This document shows positions 1 through 9,943 of a stretch of DNA of 63,779 nt, piece by piece. Below the pieces are notes generated by a model. That model did not search any database. It worked only from the letters and a program-made list of their open reading frames with translations, and was not told the origin of the DNA. Position numbers and translations under genes: made by a program. This DNA is from Saprospiraceae bacterium (GTDB lineage: Bacteria > Bacteroidota > Bacteroidia > Chitinophagales > Saprospiraceae). Within the stretch, counting starts at the first letter, position 1. Every line of letters begins with the position of its first letter. Location of the stretch: NCBI GenBank assembly GCA_015490715.1, contig WFXH01000026.1, forward strand, positions 1 through 63,779, written 5' to 3'.

Positions 1-3000
1 CTCTTCGGGAAAAATCGCGTGCAGTACAGCGATGATTTTGATGCGCGGACTTTGTACTATACCGATCACTTTACGGTGTACTGGTACGGCAAGTCGAGGG
101 TGGCAGCCACAAAGGTGATTGCCATGGTCGAGCAAGAGTATAAGCAGATGAAGGAGCTGCTCGAATTTCCCGTGTCGAAGCCCATCGATGTCCTCGTCTT
201 TGCCGATATGACGGATTTGAAGCAAACCAACATAGGGGTGGAGGAGGCCTTCGAGTGGAAGAGCAGTTTGACACCTGTGGTGGACAACAAGGTGTTTGTC
301 TACTACACAGGGCGAGCGGGGGATATGCGACGACAGCTGCGCCAGGGCATGGCCACCGTGATGTTTCGGTGGATGATGTACGGCGACTTTCTCAAGGAGG
401 TATTGCAGAGCACGTACTTTATCGCTCTTCCCAAATGGCTTGAAGAAGGGCTCATCAGCTTTTGTGGAGTGCATTGGGATGAAATCGTTGATGCACACGT
501 CCAAAGAGCTTTTGAACGCGGTTGGCTCGAAGAGGATTTTTCGCAGTGGGCGAAGCGGGAGCCGCGGTGGGCCGGCCACGCCTTTTGGTTTTATCTGTAC
601 ACCCAGTACGGGGCCCGCAGCATACCCGACATTCTATACTTGCTCCGAGTAGATAAGGACATCCATACGGCCCTGCTCTACTCGCTGGGTATGGAATGGG
701 AGGGCTTTTACAACAACATGGCGGAGTACTACCGAAAGCGATACGAAAAACTGCTGGCAATAGCGCAAAAGCCGATTTTAGAACCTCCTTTGTATACGGC
801 AAATACCGATGGCTCCTGGCCCATAGTCACTTCCTTCGCACCTATCGACCATCGTGGGGCACTTCTGGTCGGCCTCAATCAAAGTGGTAAGCGCACAGTG
901 TGGCAGATCACCAACAAGCACAAAAAGCGCCTGTTTAAAAAGGGATACAAAAACATCGTACAGCCCCCTGATGTGGCCTATCCCCAGGTCGTACGCATTG
1001 GGGATAGCACAATAGCGATACTCAACGAACAGAGAGATGTACTCTACCTGTATCTGTATAAAATCGATGGCCAATTACAACAGCGCCATGTCGTACGCCC
1101 CGAAATACAGCGCATTTACCACATGGTATGGGTCGAGGAAATCGGCATGCTCCTCTTAACGGCCAATCTGTATGGTGCTTCGGATGTGGTATTGTACAAC
1201 CTTTGGCAACGTCAATTCTATCCATTGACGGAAGATTACTGGGACGACTGGGATGCCAGTATATGCCGCTATAGGGGTCGGTTGGGCGTGTGTTTTGTCT
1301 CCAATCGAGGCGACAGTCTCACACTGCGCAAACAGCGTACCCCACGCGTGTGGGCCCCTTCGATCGAAGCCGATGTGTATTTTTTAAGCTGGAACGAAGA
1401 TTATTTACCCGACGAGGAGGTCATTCGACTGACCCATGACGGTCGGATGAAGTACATGCCCCTGCTTCAAGGTGACACGCTCTATTATCTGGCCAATCAC
1501 CTGGGCAAACGAAGTCTGTACATGTACGATACGACAGAGGATGGTGAGGGACGGGCGACGACGAAAGTCTTGTTTGCCGACCGAAATATATCGCGCATCA
1601 ACCTCGAGAGCGGGTCATTGCTTTTGCAGGTGGACAGGGCGGATGAAACTCAGATCTACAGCGCGAAGGCCTATCGCAATGGATATTTATTGAGAAAGGA
1701 CGCGACAAATGTCGGGGATACAGGTAATGCACAAGAAGGCGTGCCAAGCAGGGATGTGCGTGGACAAAAGCGATATGATCCGTTTAATTTCTTTGATTCA
1801 GAATTTGCGATTTCGAATATTCCCGATTCGCTGCGGAAATTATCCATCGATGAGATTGAAGAAATATTGGAGTGGTTTTATCCCATAGAAGAAGAACAAA
1901 GCCCCAAACCGGAGACATTTTCTTCGGTCCATGCACTGGCGTATATTGATCGCTATTATTTTCGATCGCTTAAAATCAAGATGGACAATGCCGATATCGT
2001 AGACAGCAAGTTGGCCTGGTGGGGAGGTGCAAATGCCTTGAGCAGCAGTATTTATCGACCGATGGGCTTGCATATTCAACTGCCTTTAGTGGAATTGTTC
2101 AATGACTATACTATTGCACTTGGAGCGCGGCTGACACCTTCGTTGAATGGTCTGGAGGTTTATCTCAGGGGCGAAGATCGCCATGCACTATGGGATAAGA
2201 GCGCAATCGTCTACGTTCAAAAGCGCAGGTATCCGCAATCCAGAGGCATCCATACGACATTGTACCAGACGCAGAGCATACTCTTACAGTATGGCGTGAA
2301 ATATCCCTTCAATGTCTTTGGCAGTGTGCGCGTGCGCACCACATTTCGAAACGATCGACAGTGGAGTTATGCGACGGATGAAGAGACATTGCGTGCTCCT
2401 ATTGTCGATGCGCAGCGCCTTGGCGTACGCGTCGAATATGTCTTCGACAACACCTGGGAGCTGGCGATGAATTTACGTGGAGGAACCCGCTTACATGTCG
2501 GAATAGAGTGGTTGAAGCGCATGCAAATTGATAATCACCCGTGGAGTTTTGAGATATTGGGGCCTTGGACATTGCTCTGGGACTGGGATGTACGGCATTA
2601 CTTCGTCTTGCCGTGGTCAAACGTCATCGCCCTGCGTTGGGCAGGAGCTATGAACACGGGGTCGGAGCGTATTTTATACATCCTCGGAGGCACCATTAAT
2701 GAGTTGTACTATCGACTCAATGAAAGTTTTTACCCTTCGGAAGATCAGCGGTTTAGTTATGTCATGGTCCGACCCCCCCTGAGAGGGTTTCCGTACAATC
2801 AGCGCAATGGCAATGCCTTTAGTCTTCTCAATGTGGAGTGGCGCGTACCGGTGGGAAAGTATCTCATGCGAGGGTGGCAGCGCTGGGCATTTCTCCGTCA
2901 TTTGCAGGTGGTGGGATTTGGCGACGCAGGTGTAGCATGGAATGGCGTGAGCCCCTTTGATGAACGCAATTACAGCTATGTGCGCCATTACCAAAACCCG

Positions 3001-3171
3001 GCCGTCGAGCTGCGCGTGCGGTATTATACGGAACCCTTTTTATTGGGCTATGGGGTAGGACTGCGCACGTATTTTCTCGGCTATTTCTTACGCTTGGATT
3101 ACGCATGGGGGGTGCAAGACCGTGTAGTGCAGCGTCCCCGTTTCCACTTCGCGCTGGGTCTGGATTTTTAG
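1..3171 (+). CDS. Partial outer-membrane protein: degenerate MA-type peptidase domain, beta-propeller, C-terminal barrel (5' end missing)
   Basis: The frame is open from base 1. The residues before the GTG at 19 (LFGKNRV) continue the family pattern seen at the front of such Bacteroidota proteins, so the true start lies left of the window and the GTG is internal. Roughly residues 1-260 resemble a peptidase-MA-like domain: RQGMAT stands where HELAH-type zinc ligands are expected, followed by LPKWLEEGL, which matches the conserved WxxEG downstream helix. Residues about 270-560 have the repeated strand pattern of a TolB/PD40 beta-propeller. The last 400 or so residues look like a surface-antigen barrel ending in the typical aromatic terminus LGLDF. 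I infer an outer-membrane protein with a periplasmic or surface propeller. The zinc ligands appear lost, so proteolysis is doubtful. The function is unknown; the domain reading is by pattern only. Confidence 0.7.
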   Translation, partial: LFGKNRVQYSDDFDARTLYYTDHFTVYWYGKSRVAATKVIAMVEQEYKQMKELLEFPVSKPIDVLVFADMTDLKQTNIGVEEAFEWKSSLTPVVDNKVFVYYTGRAGDMRRQLRQGMATVMFRWMMYGDFLKEVLQSTYFIALPKWLEEGLISFCGVHWDEIVDAHVQRAFERGWLEEDFSQWAKREPRWAGHAFWFYLYTQYGARSIPDILYLLRVDKDIHTALLYSLGMEWEGFYNNMAEYYRKRYEKLLAIAQKPILEPPLYTANTDGSWPIVTSFAPIDHRGALLVGLNQSGKRTVWQITNKHKKRLFKKGYKNIVQPPDVAYPQVVRIGDSTIAILNEQRDVLYLYLYKIDGQLQQRHVVRPEIQRIYHMVWVEEIGMLLLTANLYGASDVVLYNLWQRQFYPLTEDYWDDWDASICRYRGRLGVCFVSNRGDSLTLRKQRTPRVWAPSIEADVYFLSWNEDYLPDEEVIRLTHDGRMKYMPLLQGDTLYYLANHLGKRSLYMYDTTEDGEGRATTKVLFADRNISRINLESGSLLLQVDRADETQIYSAKAYRNGYLLRKDATNVGDTGNAQEGVPSRDVRGQKRYDPFNFFDSEFAISNIPDSLRKLSIDEIEEILEWFYPIEEEQSPKPETFSSVHALAYIDRYYFRSLKIKMDNADIVDSKLAWWGGANALSSSIYRPMGLHIQLPLVELFNDYTIALGARLTPSLNGLEVYLRGEDRHALWDKSAIVYVQKRRYPQSRGIHTTLYQTQSILLQYGVKYPFNVFGSVRVRTTFRNDRQWSYATDEETLRAPIVDAQRLGVRVEYVFDNTWELAMNLRGGTRLHVGIEWLKRMQIDNHPWSFEILGPWTLLWDWDVRHYFVLPWSNVIALRWAGAMNTGSERILYILGGTINELYYRLNESFYPSEDQRFSYVMVRPPLRGFPYNQRNGNAFSLLNVEWRVPVGKYLMRGWQRWAFLRHLQVVGFGDAGVAWNGVSPFDERNYSYVRHYQNPAVELRVRYYTEPFLLGYGVGLRTYFLGYFLRLDYAWGVQDRVVQRPRFHFALGLDF

Positions 3172-3202
3172 AGCGGTGGTATGACGAAAGGTGATCACAT
3201 GG

Positions 3203-4693
3203 ATGAAAGGATGGTGGTTTAATCGAACAGTGGTGGGCGGTTTTAATTCAGTTCGGAGAGGACTCTTTTATGTAGCCCCATTATTAGCGGTCTGGGCCAT
3301 AGTGGTCAAGCCATTGGGCGCGGAGCTCCCTCAGCTCTCGTACATGCTGGCTGTAGTGCTCTGGATGGTCTTATGGTGGATTTCTGAGGAGGTACCCTTG
3401 GGCATTACTTCATTACTGCCGGTCGTGCTTTTTCCGCTATTGGGGATTATGGATGGCAAGGCGGTCAGTGCGCTCTACGTCAATCAGGTAATCTTTCTCT
3501 TCATGGGAGGTTTTATGGTGGCCATAGCGGTGCAGAAATGGGAGTTGCATCGGCGCATTGCCCTGTGGATATTGATGGCACTTGGGACGAGCCCGTCGCG
3601 CATTCTCCTGGGGTTTATGCTGGCCACGGCCGTGCTGTCGATGTGGATATCCAATACGGCAACGACGATGATGATGATCCCGATGGCGCTATCGGTGCTG
3701 GGCATGGAATCGCGTCGGTCATCTCCCTTTGGTCGGGTCTTGTTATTGGGTATCGCGTATTCGGCATCGATTGGAGGTGTTGCCACACTGGTAGGTACGC
3801 CTCCCAATTTGTCGTTTACGCGCATTTACGAAATCTACTATCCCCAGGCGGAGGGAGTGAGCTTTGGACAATGGATGTTGTGGGCTTTTCCACTCAGTAT
3901 TGGGCTGTTGTTGGTGCTCTTTATCTACTTGCGGTACGTGGTCTTGTGGGGAGTAGCCGTACAAGTGATGGATGTATCGGGCTTGCGTCGGCAGCTCAAA
4001 GCGATGGGGGACTTAAGTTATGAAGAACGAGCAGTGATGGCGATCTTTGTCGTGTTGGCACTGCTGTGGATCTTTCGCAAGCCCCTGGATTTTGGCATCT
4101 TTCGCATACCGGGGTGGTCGACCTGGTTGCCGTATGGCTCGTATTTACACGATGGGACCGTGGCCATAGCAATGGCCGTATTGCTCTTTGTGTTGCCGGC
4201 GAAGCGTACAGATGGATATTTGATGAGTTGGGCCGACATGCGGCAGATGCCGTGGGATTTGATCTTGTTGTTTGGAGGTGGATTTGCACTTGCGGGGGGA
4301 TTGAAGGAATCGGGGCTTGCCGATTGGCTGGGGCAGCATCTGCAGTGGATGCAGGCCATGCCGCTGTGGCTGAGCATGTGGATACTGGTGCTCATGGTGA
4401 GCTTTTTGACCGAGATGACTTCGAACACGGCCACTGTGGAGTCTTTTTTACCCGTTTTGGCGGGGCTAGCAGGTGCTTCCTCGGACGAAGCACTTTTGTG
4501 GATGATCCCGGCGACGGTAGCTGCCTCGATGGCCTTTATGTTGCCCATTGCTACACCGCCCAATGCCATTGTCTTCGGTACGGGGAAGATATCGATGGTA
4601 GAGATGATGCGCGTGGGCTTTGTCTTCAACATCGTAGCGGGCACACTGGTGGCGATTTATTTTTTTCTTCTACTCAGCCACGGCATGCCATAG
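3203..4693 (+). CDS. SLC13/DASS family sodium-coupled anion (dicarboxylate/sulfate) symporter
   Basis: This is an integral membrane transporter of about 496 residues with many hydrophobic segments. Both halves carry the family hallmark: WISNTATTMMM in the first half and TSNTATVESFLP in the second, the paired hairpin loops that bind sodium and the carboxylate or sulfate substrate in DASS proteins. PIATPPNAIVFG near the C terminus is also typical. A GTG at 3191 is possible, but AAAGG at 3187-3191 is correctly spaced for the ATG at 3203, so that start is preferred. The gene follows the propeller/barrel gene by 31 bases and may be co-transcribed with it. Its stop is 5 bases from the stop of the convergent LytTR regulator. 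The family assignment is firm; substrate (succinate, sulfate or another anion) cannot be decided from sequence. Confidence 0.88.
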   Translation: MKGWWFNRTVVGGFNSVRRGLFYVAPLLAVWAIVVKPLGAELPQLSYMLAVVLWMVLWWISEEVPLGITSLLPVVLFPLLGIMDGKAVSALYVNQVIFLFMGGFMVAIAVQKWELHRRIALWILMALGTSPSRILLGFMLATAVLSMWISNTATTMMMIPMALSVLGMESRRSSPFGRVLLLGIAYSASIGGVATLVGTPPNLSFTRIYEIYYPQAEGVSFGQWMLWAFPLSIGLLLVLFIYLRYVVLWGVAVQVMDVSGLRRQLKAMGDLSYEERAVMAIFVVLALLWIFRKPLDFGIFRIPGWSTWLPYGSYLHDGTVAIAMAVLLFVLPAKRTDGYLMSWADMRQMPWDLILLFGGGFALAGGLKESGLADWLGQHLQWMQAMPLWLSMWILVLMVSFLTEMTSNTATVESFLPVLAGLAGASSDEALLWMIPATVAASMAFMLPIATPPNAIVFGTGKISMVEMMRVGFVFNIVAGTLVAIYFFLLLSHGMP

Positions 4694-4698
4694 GGCCC

Positions 4699-5475
4699 TT
4701 AGGAGGATTTTCTGTTGAGGAGTCGCTCGACGAGTTGGTTTTTACAAGTTCGGGAGACGGGCAATTGTGTGCCGTCGATGAGTTCGACGTAGCCTTCGCG
4801 GTGGTAACGCCGTATCATGGCGATGTTGACCAGATAGGATCGGTGTATGGTGAGAAATCCGTGGCTTTTGAGTAGGTCTTTCCAGATGCCGAGGTTATAG
4901 GAACTCAAGACGGGATCTTGTCCTTGGATGTGGATGCGCGTATAACGCTGCCATCCTTCGATATAGATGATGTTGTGCAGGTCGATGATTTCGATGGTTT
5001 TAGCGGTGGGGATGGCGATTTTGCGGTCGTGGAATTGTGCGGGCTGCGCCTTGAGATTGTGCAGTAATATTTCATACTGCATCATGCGCTCCTGGTTTTT
5101 GATGCGCTTGATAGCCTTTTTTACCGCACGGACGAGGTCTTCGTTGAGGATGGGTTTGAGCAGGTAATCTACGGCACTCATACGGAGTGCTTGCAGGCTG
5201 TATTCGTCGTAGCCGGTGACGAAGATAATTTGAAAGTCGATGTGCTCGAAGCGTTGGAGCAACTCAATGCCGTTTTCGCCGGGCATGGCGATATCGAGGA
5301 ATACGATTTGTGGTCGCATTTTGAGGATGATTTCATAGGCTTCTTGCGCATTGGTAGCCTCGCCTATGATGCGAATTTCGGGACAGTACTCGTTGATTTT
5401 CATTTTGAGTACTTCGCGAGGCAGGGTTTCGTCATCGACGATGACTGCCGTGTATTGTGATCTTTGCTCACTCAT
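4699..5475 (-). CDS. LytTR-type response regulator
   Basis: This 258-residue regulator has an N-terminal receiver domain (acidic pair D14/D15, phosphoacceptor D61 in VFLDIAMPG, conserved lysine in YLLKP) followed by a LytTR DNA-binding domain from about residue 150 (YIEGWQRYTRIHI, FLTIHRSYLVN). Phosphorylation by a LytS-type kinase normally drives dimerisation and promoter binding. It overlaps the upstream kinase gene by 4 bases, a standard arrangement for a translationally coupled two-component pair, so the kinase at 5472-8471 is the expected partner. Targets are unknown. The convergent transporter gene starts on the far side, so it is not obviously in the same unit. Confidence 0.92.
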   Translation of the reverse strand: MSEQRSQYTAVIVDDETLPREVLKMKINEYCPEIRIIGEATNAQEAYEIILKMRPQIVFLDIAMPGENGIELLQRFEHIDFQIIFVTGYDEYSLQALRMSAVDYLLKPILNEDLVRAVKKAIKRIKNQERMMQYEILLHNLKAQPAQFHDRKIAIPTAKTIEIIDLHNIIYIEGWQRYTRIHIQGQDPVLSSYNLGIWKDLLKSHGFLTIHRSYLVNIAMIRRYHREGYVELIDGTQLPVSRTCKNQLVERLLNRKSS

Positions 5476-8471
5476 GATGTGGGGTTTTTGATGAGGTAAT
5501 GAATGGTTACGACTACTTTTGTCCCAATGGCTTTACCCGTTTTGTCTTCCTTGTCGATGATTTCGAGGTGGATGTGCATGTCGGAGGCCTGATTGATGAG
5601 ATCGATGCGTTCTTGGACGAGCTGGAGGCCGCGCGGCTTGTGGGTTTTGCTGCGATGTCGCTGAGCTGCCTTGCGACCGATGCCGTTGTCTTCGATGATG
5701 CATTGCAGCATGTTGGGACTCAACATGCAAAAGCGCAAGGAGATGAAGCCCTTGCGATCTTTTAAAGGCGTGATGCCGTGGATAATGGCATTTTCGACAA
5801 ACGGCTGGATGATCATCGAGGGAATGCGAATGTCTTCGGAAATGTTTTCGCACGTGACGATTTCGAAGTCGATCTTTTCGCGGAAGCGCAGTTTTTCCAG
5901 CATCAGATAGAGCCGCAATATCTTGAGCTCAGTGGCTAAGGTGATTTCGTTGTCCTTAGAGCTGTCTAAAATGAGACGGGTGAGCAAGGCAAAGTGTGTC
6001 AGGTAGTAATCCGCCTTGTCAAAATTTTTCGAGTGAATGAAATATTGGATGGCGGTGAGTGAGTTGAAGATGAAGTGTGGATTCATGCGCGCGCGGAGGG
6101 CATTGAGCCTGAGCTCGGCTATTTTTCTGTGAAATTCCGTCTTTTGGATGGCGAGCTTTTTATTTGTGCGGATGATGTAGCGGCTGATGAAAAAGGACAA
6201 CAAGCCTATAGCCAGACCACCTGCGGTGCCCCATACAAAGGGCATGTAATCCAGGCGGTGTTGGAAGACAAAGTCATCGGCATATCCGTTGGCCCGCACA
6301 GTAAGTGTATGAGTACCCCAATCTTCGATGCGCAGAGCAATGGGATTGGATGCATCGTGGTACCACTGTCGACGATACGGTGTGTACAACGCCACCACAG
6401 AAAAATGGTGTTCGTAGGGATAATGGTAATAGTCGGGACTGCGAAAGTACAGCGCCACGGAGTCTAAGCTGTACAAAATCTGGCTGTTGGGAGGGATAGG
6501 TGTGTTGCGAATGTGTTTTTTTCGGATGATGGAGAGCTTGTCGAAAGCGATACCGTAGGTTTTGGGCAGCTGGAGAAACGAATCGGCATGAAAAACAGTC
6601 AAGCCATTGAGGGTACCGTAAAACATATAGCCGTTCGACGATTCTGCCACCGCTTTGGTGTTCATCTCACGGTGGGAAAGGCCGTCAGAGTGATAGAAGT
6701 TTTTGCGCACATGTAGGGTGGAGTCCAAGACCGTAATGCCGTTGTCGGTGCCTACCCAGAGATTGTAATTCGCGTCGAGATGAAGGCTGTAGATGACATT
6801 GCTGTTTAGGCCATTTTCGACCGATAGGTGTCGCTTTTTGCGTAGCGTTTTTCCATCGAGGATGACGATGCCGCCCAGTTCGCCACCGAGAGCAATGTCC
6901 CCATTGGGCAATGCTTCGACATCTCGGAGATTGTAAAAGAGTATACCCCATGAGGAAAACGGCAAAGTCGTATCGAGGTGGAGCGCACTGTCCAATACGA
7001 CGATTTGATTCTCTGCTCCAATCCAAAATTGCCTTCGCTGAGGTAGGGAATGTATCGTCATCTCATGTACCAAAAGGTCTACCGGTATCGTCTGCATATC
7101 GTCGGTGGTAAAGTCGTAGAGCACCAATTTGCCCTCGTTCGAGAGGAAAGAAGAGCGTCCGCCTGCCAATACACGCGCGGAGTCGTACGCGGCAATGTCG
7201 GAAGGATAAAAGTTCAATAATTTAGTCTGGATATGCTGGTCGTGCGGAGTGTAACGATGCAGATAAGTCGTGTCGGTATTGAGCAATACAGTGAGGATAT
7301 AAATGGCTTTGCTCTTTGGAGAAGATGTGATGCGGAAATTGTTGGCATAGTGTTTTTGCGCGTTGGGGAGCCAGGTATAGAGCGTATCCACTGTGCGATA
7401 GGGCCGTCTAATGCGGTAAAAGCCGTTGTCCTCGCCAATAAAATAGATATCGTCATCCAGGGCAGTAAGGCCAATGATGATCTTGCCAAAATTGATCATC
7501 GATGCGATGGGCCTCTGCACAAAGTGGCGTACATACCAAGGGCGTATCGTGATATAATCGATGCCCGTATATCCGTAGAGGAAGAGTTTGTAGTTTAAAT
7601 CATCTGCGTATACGCCTATGATGTTGGAATTGACAGCGCTCAGTGTCGGTTGATGGATAATTGCACTGTCGTCTTTATACAGATAGTACGCTGTATAATG
7701 CCTCGGGCGATCTCTACAGCCGAGCAGACATTGCGCCTTTTTATCGGCAAATATTACAGTAAGGGCTTCGTGTTTGGGACAATGAAAGATCACCCGCCAT
7801 CGCTCGTCGACGCGCTTTTGCAATTGGTGGTTTAAGCTGCGATAGAGTGTATCTCGAAGGCAGAAAATGTCTCCGTCGATGTAGGTATGCAGTCGGGTGT
7901 CGTACCACTTTTGTGCCGTATGGTCGAAGAAATACCAGTCGTTTCGACAGTACAATGCTTTCGATGGGACAAAATCGAGGCAGGGCAAATGGGTTGCGCG
8001 TTTGCCAGCAAGGGAATAAAAACAGCCCTGTACATTCGACGTGGAGTCATCTACGGTTTTATACAGATAGAGAGTGTCGTTGATCACTATAAAATGGTGC
8101 AGCGGGGGGGCTTTGACGTATTCGGCATGGAGGCTGTTGTGCGGAATGCGAAAGAGACCTTGCCCCTCGTCGGTCAATACGACGATTTCATCGTTGTGGA
8201 GGACAGAGACCTCGAGCGGAAAGGGTAGCTTGTCGTATAGCGGAATGTGGACCGCTTCAAAAGTATGTCCATCGTATCGCTGTACGAAATGCGGCATGAA
8301 GAGATAGAAGTAGCCACTCTTGTTGCGCACAATCTTGTAAATAAAGCGACTGTGCAAGCCGTGTTCTTGTTCGATAATTTTGTGGTCCAGTAGAGGCTGT
8401 GCGCGCATGGTTATAGGAATCATTGTCGTTGCCCACCAAAGAGCTCCCAATACCAGGGTACGGTCAATCAT
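5472..8471 (-). CDS. Propeller-sensor histidine kinase of the LytS/His_kinase type
   Basis: This is a 999-residue membrane sensor kinase. It has an N-terminal signal peptide ending near ARAQ, about 600 residues of repeated strands with two-component-regulator propeller features (DANYNLWVGTDNGITVLD is a clear repeat), a Y_Y_Y-like domain, one membrane helix around residue 750 and a cytoplasmic kinase. The kinase has RMNPHFIFNSLT (phosphoacceptor His near residue 798), IQPFVENAIIHG and EDNGIGR, the H, N and G boxes of the His_kinase/HATPase pair. The periplasmic propeller presumably senses a ligand or a protein state; nothing here identifies it. Unlike classical hybrid two-component systems of Bacteroides, it is not fused to a regulator; the LytTR partner is encoded immediately downstream with a 4-base overlap. 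Confidence 0.9.
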   Translation of the reverse strand: MIDRTLVLGALWWATTMIPITMRAQPLLDHKIIEQEHGLHSRFIYKIVRNKSGYFYLFMPHFVQRYDGHTFEAVHIPLYDKLPFPLEVSVLHNDEIVVLTDEGQGLFRIPHNSLHAEYVKAPPLHHFIVINDTLYLYKTVDDSTSNVQGCFYSLAGKRATHLPCLDFVPSKALYCRNDWYFFDHTAQKWYDTRLHTYIDGDIFCLRDTLYRSLNHQLQKRVDERWRVIFHCPKHEALTVIFADKKAQCLLGCRDRPRHYTAYYLYKDDSAIIHQPTLSAVNSNIIGVYADDLNYKLFLYGYTGIDYITIRPWYVRHFVQRPIASMINFGKIIIGLTALDDDIYFIGEDNGFYRIRRPYRTVDTLYTWLPNAQKHYANNFRITSSPKSKAIYILTVLLNTDTTYLHRYTPHDQHIQTKLLNFYPSDIAAYDSARVLAGGRSSFLSNEGKLVLYDFTTDDMQTIPVDLLVHEMTIHSLPQRRQFWIGAENQIVVLDSALHLDTTLPFSSWGILFYNLRDVEALPNGDIALGGELGGIVILDGKTLRKKRHLSVENGLNSNVIYSLHLDANYNLWVGTDNGITVLDSTLHVRKNFYHSDGLSHREMNTKAVAESSNGYMFYGTLNGLTVFHADSFLQLPKTYGIAFDKLSIIRKKHIRNTPIPPNSQILYSLDSVALYFRSPDYYHYPYEHHFSVVALYTPYRRQWYHDASNPIALRIEDWGTHTLTVRANGYADDFVFQHRLDYMPFVWGTAGGLAIGLLSFFISRYIIRTNKKLAIQKTEFHRKIAELRLNALRARMNPHFIFNSLTAIQYFIHSKNFDKADYYLTHFALLTRLILDSSKDNEITLATELKILRLYLMLEKLRFREKIDFEIVTCENISEDIRIPSMIIQPFVENAIIHGITPLKDRKGFISLRFCMLSPNMLQCIIEDNGIGRKAAQRHRSKTHKPRGLQLVQERIDLINQASDMHIHLEIIDKEDKTGKAIGTKVVVTIHYLIKNPTS

Positions 8472-8585
8472 AGCGGTAAAGCTAAGGATTGGTGACTTAG
8501 CATGGGGTGCAATTCTGCATAAGTGGTATTGTTTTTCCTACCAAAGCCGCAATTTATTACACGAACGGAAAAAAGCTTGTTTTTA

Positions 8586-9929
8586 TTAAAAATTGAGTTT
8601 TTCCGGTTGTGGAATGTGGGTGAGTGAGCCCTGTACGAGCTCCTCTCCGATAAGTTGATCTAAGTGGATAGGCATGATGTGGTTGATCATCGAAGGGGGT
8701 GCCTCAACTAAGACGCGAATATAGTTTTCCGTAAAGCCTTCGAGTTTGCCTTCATGTGGTGAAGGCTCGAGGAGAACGCGGTGGATTTGGCGGAGATTTT
8801 TTTCGTAAAATGCTCTGCGCTTGCGCAGGGAGAGGGCGCGAAGCAATTGGCTGCGCTGACGGCGGATGTGCATGGGTACTTTGTCGGGCATGGTGGCTGC
8901 AGGAGTACCGCTGCGCTCGGAATAGGTGAAGACGTGCAGGTAATTGACGTCAAGCTCTTGAATAAAGCGATAGCTGTCGCGGAAGTCTTCTTCCGTCTCG
9001 CCGGGGAAACCCACAATGACGTCTACTCCTATGCAGGCGTCGGGTAAGTACTGTCGCACGGCTCGAATGCGGTCTGCATAGAGCTCGCGCAAATAGCGTC
9101 GGCGCATGCGCCGCAATATCTTGTTGGAGCCCGACTGTAGGGGTATGTGAAAGTGTGGCATAAAGGCGCGGGATTCGGCAATGAAGGCCAGTATTTCGTC
9201 GGTGAGGAGATTGGGCTCAATCGACGAAATGCGGTACCGTTCGATGCCCTCTACGCGGTCGAGAGCGCGGATGAGGTCGATGAGGCGATAGCGATGTCTT
9301 TGTCCGGGCTCGAGCTTGCCGTAGTCTCCCACGTTGACACCTGTGAGCACGATTTCTTTGACGCCTTGACTCGCCAACTGATGTGCTTGCTCGATCAGAC
9401 TTTCCAAAGGGGCAGATCGGCTCTTGCCGCGCGCTTTGGGTATGGTGCAAAAAGAACACACGTAGTCGCAGCCGTCCTGTATTTTTAAAAAACTGCGCAG
9501 GCGGTCGCCATACGAGAAGGCATGGGAAAAACGCGCTTCATCTACGGCCGACACTGCTACAAGGGGCATTGCCTGAGCATGGTCGAGCTGTTCGAGGTAG
9601 TCGAGTAGTTGAAATTTTTCTCGTGCGCCGAGTACCATATGGACACCCTCGATGTCGGCAATTTCGTCTGGTTTGAGCTGTGCATAACATCCCGTGACGA
9701 CGATTCGCGCTTGCGGATTGTGCCTACGAGCCCGTCGAATAATCTTTCGACACTTGCGGTCGGCAAAATCCGTCACACTGCACGTGTTGATGATGTAGAG
9801 GTCTGCTCCCTCCTCAAAGGGAATGAGCTCGTAACCGCGCGCACGAAGCATGCGACCGAGCGTGGAGCTTTCGGAAAAGTTGAGCTTGCAGCCAAGGGTG
9901 TATATGCTGACGGTCTTCGGTGTGGACAT
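8586..9929 (-). CDS. mtaB: tRNA (N6-threonylcarbamoyladenosine(37)-C2)-methylthiotransferase
   Basis: MtaB is a radical-SAM enzyme that converts t6A37 to ms2t6A37 in tRNAs reading ANN codons. The 447-residue protein has the N-terminal UPF0004 domain with its three cluster cysteines (LGCKLN, NTCSV, TGCYAQ), the radical-SAM domain with CDYVCSFC carrying the CxxxCxxC triad, and a C-terminal TRAM-like region. Length and the GCKLNFSES start fit the MtaB branch better than MiaB or RimO. It is the last gene of a minus-strand group: the HAD gene ends 14 bases upstream. Start ATG at 9929 is in frame with the conserved beginning. Confidence 0.93.
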   Translation of the reverse strand: MSTPKTVSIYTLGCKLNFSESSTLGRMLRARGYELIPFEEGADLYIINTCSVTDFADRKCRKIIRRARRHNPQARIVVTGCYAQLKPDEIADIEGVHMVLGAREKFQLLDYLEQLDHAQAMPLVAVSAVDEARFSHAFSYGDRLRSFLKIQDGCDYVCSFCTIPKARGKSRSAPLESLIEQAHQLASQGVKEIVLTGVNVGDYGKLEPGQRHRYRLIDLIRALDRVEGIERYRISSIEPNLLTDEILAFIAESRAFMPHFHIPLQSGSNKILRRMRRRYLRELYADRIRAVRQYLPDACIGVDVIVGFPGETEEDFRDSYRFIQELDVNYLHVFTYSERSGTPAATMPDKVPMHIRRQRSQLLRALSLRKRRAFYEKNLRQIHRVLLEPSPHEGKLEGFTENYIRVLVEAPPSMINHIMPIHLDQLIGEELVQGSLTHIPQPEKLNF

Positions 9930-9943
9930 CGAATGTGTGGGCT

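Noticed and set aside
19-21. GTG at 19 as the start of the first gene
   Set aside because: The frame is open to base 1 and the residues before the GTG continue the family pattern, so the gene is cut by the window.
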